Assembly: GCA_043733485.1 (NCBI GenBank)
Contig: JAYTGN010000290.1
Coordinates: 1 to 10,466, forward strand
DNA: 10,466 bases
Origin: Urbifossiella sp043733485
Lineage (GTDB): Bacteria; Planctomycetota; Planctomycetia; Gemmatales; Gemmataceae
Direction of reading: 5' to 3'
In this document: positions 5,823 through 10,466 of the stretch, one piece after another
Layout: every line of letters begins with the position of its first letter
How positions within the stretch are numbered: position 1 is the first letter of the stretch
Made by a program: the position numbers and the translations under genes
Notes under the pieces: generated by a model
Seen by the model: only the letters and a program-made list of their open reading frames with translations
Database searches by the model: none
Told to the model about the DNA's origin: nothing

Positions 5823-6665
5823 ATGCATTCCTGGCAGATCCGCGATCGCGTTCTCGAAATCGGCCGCCGGCCGCTCGTCGTCGGCATCCTGAACGTCACA
5901 CCCGATAGCTTCTCGGACGGCGGCCGATTCTTCGATCCGGCGCAGGCCATCGAACGCGGATTGAAGTTGATCGCGGAAGGCGCGGACATCCTCGACATCG
6001 GCGGAGAATCGACGCGACCCGGCTCGGAACCCGTGTCTGAGGCGAACGAAATCGCACGCGTCGTCCCCGTCGCCTCGGCACTGGCAAAGAGCACTCCGGT
6101 TCCCCTTTCCATCGACACGATGAAGCCGGCTGTGGCGCGGGCGTGCCTCGAAGCCGGGGCGGCGATCGTGAACGACGTGAGCGGCTTCCGCGATCCGGCG
6201 ATGATCGCGGTTGCCGCACGATACCGTGCCGGTGCCATCGTCATGCACATGCAAGGCACTCCAGGAACCATGCAGGCCAATCCGCAGTACCAGGACGCGA
6301 CGTGCGAAGTGGGCGAGTTCTTCGAGGAACGATTGCAGGCGCTCGCGGCGGGCGGCATTCCGCGCGAGGCCGTCTGCCTCGACCCCGGCATCGGCTTCGG
6401 AAAAACGCTCGAACACAACCTCGAACTCTTGGCGAATCTCGGCACGTTCGCGCGGTTCGGTCGCCCGGTGTGTTTAGGCGTGAGCCGTAAGGGCTTCATC
6501 GGGACGATCGCGGGTCGAGCCGTGGGGGAACGCATGCCCGGATCCCTTGCCGTGGCGTGCTTCGCGGCGGCCCGCGGCGAAGCACAATTGCTGCGCGTTC
6601 ACGATGTCGCCCCGACCTCCGATGCGCTGAAACTTCTCGACGCCATCGATCGGGCTCGGCGCTGA
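5823..6665 (+). CDS. folP: Dihydropteroate synthase
   Basis: A 280-residue cytoplasmic enzyme of folate synthesis. It condenses 6-hydroxymethyl-7,8-dihydropterin diphosphate with p-aminobenzoate to give dihydropteroate, and is the target of sulfonamides. All TIM-barrel signature blocks are present: GILNVTPDSFSDGGRF (21-36, metal and pterin diphosphate loop), ILDIGGESTRPGS (56-68), PLSIDTMKP (94-102) and IVNDVSGF (115-122). Further on are VMHMQGTPGTMQ (140-151), CLDPGIGFGKTLEHNLELL (185-203), LGVSRKGFIG (218-227, containing the Ser-Arg-Lys pterin/pABA site) and the C-terminal RVHDV (258-262). Length is typical (about 270-285). The ATG at 5823 fits the family N-terminus; a GTG at 5772 would only add an unconserved extension. 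The gene is complete and looks active. proA follows 26 bp downstream in the same direction, suggesting co-transcription. Confidence 0.96.
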   Translation: MHSWQIRDRVLEIGRRPLVVGILNVTPDSFSDGGRFFDPAQAIERGLKLIAEGADILDIGGESTRPGSEPVSEANEIARVVPVASALAKSTPVPLSIDTMKPAVARACLEAGAAIVNDVSGFRDPAMIAVAARYRAGAIVMHMQGTPGTMQANPQYQDATCEVGEFFEERLQALAAGGIPREAVCLDPGIGFGKTLEHNLELLANLGTFARFGRPVCLGVSRKGFIGTIAGRAVGERMPGSLAVACFAAARGEAQLLRVHDVAPTSDALKLLDAIDRARR

Positions 6666-6691
6666 GTTGCCTCGCTCGCTAGAATCACTTC

Positions 6692-7966
6692 GTGAACACG
6701 ACAACCGCATCGAACGATCTCGCCACTCTGTGCCGCGGCCTTGCCGAGCGAGCCAAGGCCGCTTCGCAGGTGCTGGTCACCGCGACCACAGCGGAGAAAA
6801 ACCGCTGGCTTCTCGCTGCCGCCGATTCCCTCGAAGCGAGCGTGCCGGAGCTCCTCGAAGCGAACGCGCAGGACGTTGCCGCCGCCCCGAGTTTCGGCTT
6901 GAACGCCTCAGCGATCGACCGGCTCACACTGACGCCGGCGCGCATCCAGGCCGCGGCCGAAGGCCTTCGCCAAGTGGCGGCACTGCCCGATCCCATCGGC
7001 GAAGTTCGCGAGAGCAGCATCCGACCGAACGGCTTGCACGTGCAGAAAGTGGGCGTCCCGCTCGGCGTCGTCTTCTTCATCTTCGAATCGCGACCGAACG
7101 TGACGGTCGATGCCGCGGGGTTGTGCGTGAAGAGCGGCAACGCCGTGATCCTCCGCGGCGGCAAGGAAGCGATTCGCTCGAACGTCGCCTTGCACCGCAT
7201 CCTCGCGATTTCGCTCCAACATTGCGGCCTGCCCGCGGACGCGGTGCAACTCGTGCCGACGACCGAACGCGAAGCCGTCGGGCACCTGCTCGGCATGGGA
7301 AGCCTGATCGACCTCGCGATCCCCCGCGGCGGCAAATCGCTGATCGAACGCGTGGCCCGCGAAGCCACCATGCCCGTGCTCAAACACTACGACGGCAACT
7401 GCCACATCTACGTGGACGCGGCGGCGGATCTGAGCATGGCCGAACGAATCGTGGTGAACGCGAAGTGCCAGCGGCCCGGCGTCTGCAACGCGGCGGAGAG
7501 CCTCCTCGTTCACGCCCGAATCGCGGAAGAATTTTTGCCGCGAATCGGGAGGAGCCTCGCGGCGCAGGGCGTCGAGATTCGCGGCTGCGAAGCGACTCGG
7601 CGATTCATTCCAACGGCAACGCCAGCAACCGACGCCGATTACCGCACCGAGTTCCTCGACCTCATCATTTCGGTGAAGGTCGTGGCCGATGTCGACGAGG
7701 CCGTGCGGCACATCGACGAGTACGGCTCGAAGCACACGGATGCGATTCTCACGGACGATGCCGAGGCGGCGCGGAGTTTCGTGCAGCGGGTCGATACGGC
7801 CGCCGTGATGGTGAATGCGAGTACGCGCTTCAACGACGGGTTCGAACTCGGCCTCGGCGCCGAGATCGGCATCAGCACCGACAAGTTTCACGCCCGAGGC
7901 CCCTGCGGCCTCCGCGAATTAACCACGTACAAATACGTGGTGACGGGCACGGGGCAGGTGAAATAA
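6692..7966 (+). CDS. proA: Glutamate-5-semialdehyde dehydrogenase (gamma-glutamyl phosphate reductase)
   Basis: A 424-residue NADPH-dependent enzyme that reduces gamma-glutamyl phosphate to glutamate-5-semialdehyde, the second step of proline synthesis. Diagnostic blocks are FFIFESRPNVTVDAAGLC (128-145), the nucleotide-binding loop region KSGNAVILRGGKEAIRSN (147-164), DLAIPRGGKSLI (207-218) and KHYDGNCHIYVD (231-242). The catalytic cysteine block is NAKCQRPGVCNAAE (256-269, Cys265). The C-terminal EIGISTDKFHARGPCGLREL motif ends in LTTYKY. Length is normal (about 415-430). The start is GTG at 6692, chosen because it gives the family N-terminus; no clear ribosome site precedes it. Pairing with folP instead of proB is unusual and no proB is in the window. 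Co-transcription with folP is inferred from the 26-bp gap. Confidence 0.96.
   Translation: MNTTTASNDLATLCRGLAERAKAASQVLVTATTAEKNRWLLAAADSLEASVPELLEANAQDVAAAPSFGLNASAIDRLTLTPARIQAAAEGLRQVAALPDPIGEVRESSIRPNGLHVQKVGVPLGVVFFIFESRPNVTVDAAGLCVKSGNAVILRGGKEAIRSNVALHRILAISLQHCGLPADAVQLVPTTEREAVGHLLGMGSLIDLAIPRGGKSLIERVAREATMPVLKHYDGNCHIYVDAAADLSMAERIVVNAKCQRPGVCNAAESLLVHARIAEEFLPRIGRSLAAQGVEIRGCEATRRFIPTATPATDADYRTEFLDLIISVKVVADVDEAVRHIDEYGSKHTDAILTDDAEAARSFVQRVDTAAVMVNASTRFNDGFELGLGAEIGISTDKFHARGPCGLRELTTYKYVVTGTGQVK
7922..7941 (+). repeat. 8-bp inverted repeat inside the proA 3' end
   Basis: ACCACGTA (7922-7929), a CAAA loop (7930-7933) and TACGTGGT (7934-7941) form a perfect 8-bp hairpin 25 bases before the proA stop. 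It encodes the conserved TTYKYVV stretch, so the symmetry may be incidental to coding. Confidence 0.35.
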
Positions 7967-8001
7967 AAACGCTACCGTTTAGCCGCGACGCGGAGTCCGC
8001 G
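7967..8001 (+). terminator. Weak hairpins after proA
   Basis: Directly after the proA stop are AAACG-CTAC-CGTTT (7967-7980, 5-bp stem) and CGCGG-AGT-CCGCG (7989-8001, 5-bp stem). Neither has a T-run and both stems are short. Together they are a possible terminator of the folP-proA unit. The rest of 8002-8128 shows no gene and no clear signal. Confidence 0.25.
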
Positions 8002-8128
8002 GAGCGGAGCGCGGCATTGCCAGCGAGTCTCATCGCGACCAGTCGCCGACGCATTTGCCTCAACTCGCCCAACGCGCCGTGCCGATAGAAATGGGGTTCG
8101 GTCGATTCTCGGTCCAGCCGGGTGAGCG

Positions 8129-8353
8129 ATGCGTCCGTTCTACCGCTGGCTTGCGATTGGTGTCATCGCGGTTCATGTTGCGACTTCCGGCTGCGCCTTC
8201 GGCCGCAAGCCCTACGCCCACGATCCACTGATCATCAAGAACCGCGCCGTGTGGGGCGACCGCGAGAAGGCGCTCCAGGGCGAAATTCCCGACAGCCCCG
8301 AACCGGTGATTCCCCCACCGCCCAAGACGCCCCGGATCGGAGAGATCGACTAA
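8129..8353 (+). CDS. Small proline-rich lipoprotein, unknown function
   Basis: A 74-residue exported peptide. It has an Arg-containing n-region, a hydrophobic stretch (WLAIGVIAVHVA, 7-18) and a lipobox-like ATSGC with Cys22 as the probable lipidation site (Thr at -3 is tolerated but not ideal). The mature part is about 53 residues, hydrophilic, and ends in a proline-rich stretch (PEPVIPPPPKTPRIGEID, 57-74) suited to spanning or tethering at the cell envelope. I do not recognise a family. The start at 8129 is preceded by GGTGAG very close to the ATG, so the ribosome site is imperfect. The stop codon lies 3 bp from the stop of the large PPC gene on the other strand, so the two 3' ends nearly abut. 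Calling it a real gene rests on the good lipoprotein signal and plausible composition. Confidence 0.65.
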   Translation: MRPFYRWLAIGVIAVHVATSGCAFGRKPYAHDPLIIKNRAVWGDREKALQGEIPDSPEPVIPPPPKTPRIGEID

Positions 8354-8356
8354 CGG

Positions 8357-10466
8357 TCACTTCTTCTTCGGCGGCTCCACCTTCCGCACTTCGATTTCGA
8401 TCGGCGAGCCGCGAACCTCTTCCTCGAAGCCATCGACCTCTCCCGTTGCCATCACCGTCAGTCCCTGTTTGCGCGGCTGCGCATCGAGTGACACCGCGAT
8501 GTCAATCTCCACGCTCGTCTGGCCTTTCGGCACCATTACGGTCTCGGGAAACGTGAGGCCTTGCATCGGTTGCAGGTGCAGCATCACGGGGCCATCGAAG
8601 CCCTTCACCTTGCTGAGGTTGACGCGGGCGCGGGCCGATTCGCCGGGAAGAAGCGACACCTTCGCGGGCTCCGGAGTGAACTTGAACGCGGTCGTGAGGT
8701 CGAGATCGAACGTTCGTGTCAGTTGAATCCGCTGTCCTTGATGTCGTGCGGTCGCGGTCACCTCGATCCGCGCCTTCACGGTGTTTGAAAGAATCTTCGA
8801 GACGACCACGCCGCTGATATTCGCCTGCTTTGAAGACGCATCCGGGAATCGGGCGAAGACGCGGGTGCGGCCCTCGCTCTCCTCGGCCAACTGCCCACCG
8901 CGGGCCTCGAATGCGATCGGACCCTCGAAGCCCACGGCTCGCGTGGTGACGATCGGAATCGCGACTTGCTGATACCTCGGCAGAGAAATGTCTTTCTCGG
9001 CAAGCTCGAACGTGAACGGCGAAGGCGGCGCGATCTGCACCGCGAACCGATCCGCCAGGCCCGGAGGCAATCGCACCTGATCCTCGCGCAGAGCGAGCGG
9101 AATCAGATCGACGTTCTGCCACCTCATGTCGATGAGTGGCCGCGTGTGAACTAGCGTGCGGTCGCCTCCCGATTCCGCGACGATCTGCACCGTGTGAACG
9201 CCGAGTGGCACCGACCCCGTGGCCTCCAGGCGGCATACGATCGCGGTCTCCTTCTCGCCGATCTCGTCCGGCGTCAGTTTCAATCCGGGCGGGCCGCCGA
9301 CGAGGTGCAGCTTGATCGGCCCTGCCGTGCCGTTGCGAGTCGAGGAAATCGGGATCGGCTGGTAGGTGCCTAGCGGGATCGTGAGCCCTTCAACCTCGGC
9401 CATCAGGCTCGGCGGAAACGGCGAGTTGCGAACTGTTACGCGATAGGCGTGGGCAGCGCTTCCATCGCGAATTGCATCGCGAACGACGAGCGCGTAATCG
9501 CCCGCGTTGGGTGCGGTGAAATCGAAGCTCGCTTCCTCGCGGGTCTGGGCGTTCTCGCCGGCACGGCGCTGCTCGCGACCAGACTTGTCCACAATCGCGA
9601 GTTCCAGATCGACGGGCGAATTTTGTGCTTTCGCCTCGCCGCGAACGAAGATGCGTTCGCCTTTGTTCAAGCGCAGTTTGAAAGCGTCCGAGCGGCCGGG
9701 CCTTCGCAGTACGCCGCAGAGTGTGCCGGGAATAATGGCGGGTGTGGCTTGAAGTCGGCCCAATGTGAAGTGGCGATCGAGCGACAAGAAGGGGTTCCGC
9801 AGTCCCGGCGTCATGATGAAGCCGAATGCTGCGGGGCCGGACGCGGCCTGTGACAACGCGTTGTCACGCGCCTCGTCGAATTCTTCCGCCACGGTCACGG
9901 GACCGAGCGACGGCGCGAGCGGCACCCACGTGGAACCCAAATCGTCGGGGCGTTTCAGGTTCGCGAAAAACGGCCCCAGCTGAGTTCGGGGCACGGCCAG
10001 GGCGAACTCGCTGCCCGACACTTCCGGCAAACGCACTGCGCCGGTGAAGCCCGATTCGATGGCCGACGGTACCGCCACGCGGCCTGCCGGGAAGCGGCCC
10101 ATTCGCAACACATAGTGGTTGTGCTCCGATGCCCGGAACCGCGCGTCGCGTACCTCGACGCTGTAAGTGCCGGCCGCTTCAAATCGATGTTCGAAGCGCA
10201 GGTCGAAGTAGAGCCCTGGATCGTTGTCGCGCTCGGCGACGCTCTTCCCTGCGGCATCGCGAATGACGAGAACCGGGTCGGCGTTCTTGCCCAGGCGATT
10301 GCTCACGACCTCGAAACTGATGCGTTCGCCGGCCTTCACCTCGAGGCGATAGCGATCCACGGTGCCTTCGCGGAACGTGCCCCAGACGCTCGTCGGCAGA
10401 TCTAAAAACCCGGTTTCTGCTTTGGAAACCGGGTTTTTTGGCTCCAGAAACCCGGTTTCCAAAGCA
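8357..10466 (-). CDS. Large PPC/Ig-like domain extracellular protein (N-terminus beyond window)
   Basis: At least 702 residues, partial: the frame is open to the right edge, and the first candidate start there is only a TTG inside a repeat, so the true start and signal peptide lie outside. Residue numbers count from that TTG (10462). A first PPC (pre-peptidase C-terminal) domain spans about 22-120 (VWGTFREGTVDRYRLEVKAG, then DPVLVIRDAAGKS and AGTYSVEVRDARF). A second PPC spans about 245-345 (FKLRLNKGERIFVRGEA, then AGDYALVVRDAI). At least two Ig-like/NEW3-type domains follow, including one near the C-terminus with VSLLPGESARARVNLSKVKG. The tail is EPPKKK. No catalytic motif is seen. PPC domains are beta-sandwiches common in planctomycete secreted proteins, often associated with peptidases or adhesion. 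The role here is inferred as an extracellular or envelope structural or binding protein. The 3' end abuts that of the small lipoprotein. Confidence 0.8.
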   Translation of the reverse strand, partial: ALETGFLEPKNPVSKAETGFLDLPTSVWGTFREGTVDRYRLEVKAGERISFEVVSNRLGKNADPVLVIRDAAGKSVAERDNDPGLYFDLRFEHRFEAAGTYSVEVRDARFRASEHNHYVLRMGRFPAGRVAVPSAIESGFTGAVRLPEVSGSEFALAVPRTQLGPFFANLKRPDDLGSTWVPLAPSLGPVTVAEEFDEARDNALSQAASGPAAFGFIMTPGLRNPFLSLDRHFTLGRLQATPAIIPGTLCGVLRRPGRSDAFKLRLNKGERIFVRGEAKAQNSPVDLELAIVDKSGREQRRAGENAQTREEASFDFTAPNAGDYALVVRDAIRDGSAAHAYRVTVRNSPFPPSLMAEVEGLTIPLGTYQPIPISSTRNGTAGPIKLHLVGGPPGLKLTPDEIGEKETAIVCRLEATGSVPLGVHTVQIVAESGGDRTLVHTRPLIDMRWQNVDLIPLALREDQVRLPPGLADRFAVQIAPPSPFTFELAEKDISLPRYQQVAIPIVTTRAVGFEGPIAFEARGGQLAEESEGRTRVFARFPDASSKQANISGVVVSKILSNTVKARIEVTATARHQGQRIQLTRTFDLDLTTAFKFTPEPAKVSLLPGESARARVNLSKVKGFDGPVMLHLQPMQGLTFPETVMVPKGQTSVEIDIAVSLDAQPRKQGLTVMATGEVDGFEEEVRGSPIEIEVRKVEPPKKK
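10406..10466. repeat. Three-copy AAACC(C/G)GGTTT palindromic repeat inside the PPC gene
   Basis: The 11-mer AAACCNGGTTT occurs three times: 10406-10416, 10426-10436 and 10448-10458, in alternating orientation. Two copies sit inside a larger perfect inverted repeat: 19-bp arms (10418-10436 and 10448-10466) around an 11-base loop, with the right arm touching the window edge. On the minus strand it is in frame without stops and encodes ETGFLEPKNPVSKAETGFL, i.e. two ETGFL copies flanking NPVS. This looks like a dispersed palindromic (REP-like) element that entered coding sequence, placed just before the first PPC domain. Confidence 0.75.

Noticed and set aside
6908..7891. 327-residue minus-strand open frame antisense to proA
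   Set aside because: Mirror of codon bias in proA; His/Arg/Val-rich with no motif.
6667..8088. 473-residue plus-strand open frame overlapping proA
   Set aside because: Arg-rich out-of-frame reading of proA; all conserved proA motifs are in the other frame.
10460..10462. TTG as the start of the PPC protein
   Set aside because: It lies inside the palindromic repeat, no signal peptide follows, and the frame is open to the window edge, so the gene is treated as partial.
1..10466. CRISPR array, tRNA, rRNA or insertion sequence
   Set aside because: No regularly spaced direct repeats, cloverleaf-like or rRNA segments, or transposase motifs were recognised anywhere in the window.

Overview
The window looks like chromosomal DNA from a planctomycete, most likely a Gemmataceae-like lineage. 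The base composition is GC-rich. It carries several lineage hallmarks: a DUF1559 / H-X9-DG protein, an N-terminal LEDRTVP motif followed by an SdrD_B repeat, a large secreted-type PPC-domain protein, and a Uma2-family gene. No rRNA, tRNA, CRISPR array or complete insertion sequence was seen. The family names come from motif reading, because no database search was possible.

Layout. Positions 1-712 hold a small membrane protein with a bacterial PH-like domain. It converges on a Uma2-family gene (722-1276, minus strand) whose three expected nuclease residues all appear to be replaced. Divergent from Uma2, across 62 bp, lies an unusual fusion of an ABC-type ATPase and a GNAT acyltransferase (1339-2529). 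A palindrome-rich non-coding stretch follows (2530-2798), then a severely truncated LEDR/SdrD_B surface protein (2799-3134). A DUF1559-like protein without a prepilin leader (3176-3964) and a GT-A-type glycosyltransferase (4030-4746) come next and may be co-transcribed. The glycosyltransferase converges on a secreted alpha/beta-hydrolase (4767-5705, minus). A perfect 10-bp hairpin separates the two, with the glycosyltransferase stop codon in its loop.

The housekeeping part follows. folP (dihydropteroate synthase, 5823-6665) is followed 26 bp later by proA (glutamate-5-semialdehyde dehydrogenase, 6692-7966). A tiny proline-rich lipoprotein (8129-8353) then converges, with 3 bp between stop codons, on a large PPC/Ig-like protein (8357 to the right edge, minus). 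The reading frame of that protein runs off the window through an in-frame palindromic repeat.

The genes do not form one obvious pathway. The candidates for something little described are the ATPase-acyltransferase fusion next to a degenerated Uma2 gene, and the palindromic repeat translated inside the PPC protein. The ATPase fusion has an A9 slippage-prone tract exactly at its domain boundary. The rest is ordinary planctomycete genome: secreted proteins, a surface-protein remnant and two core metabolic genes.
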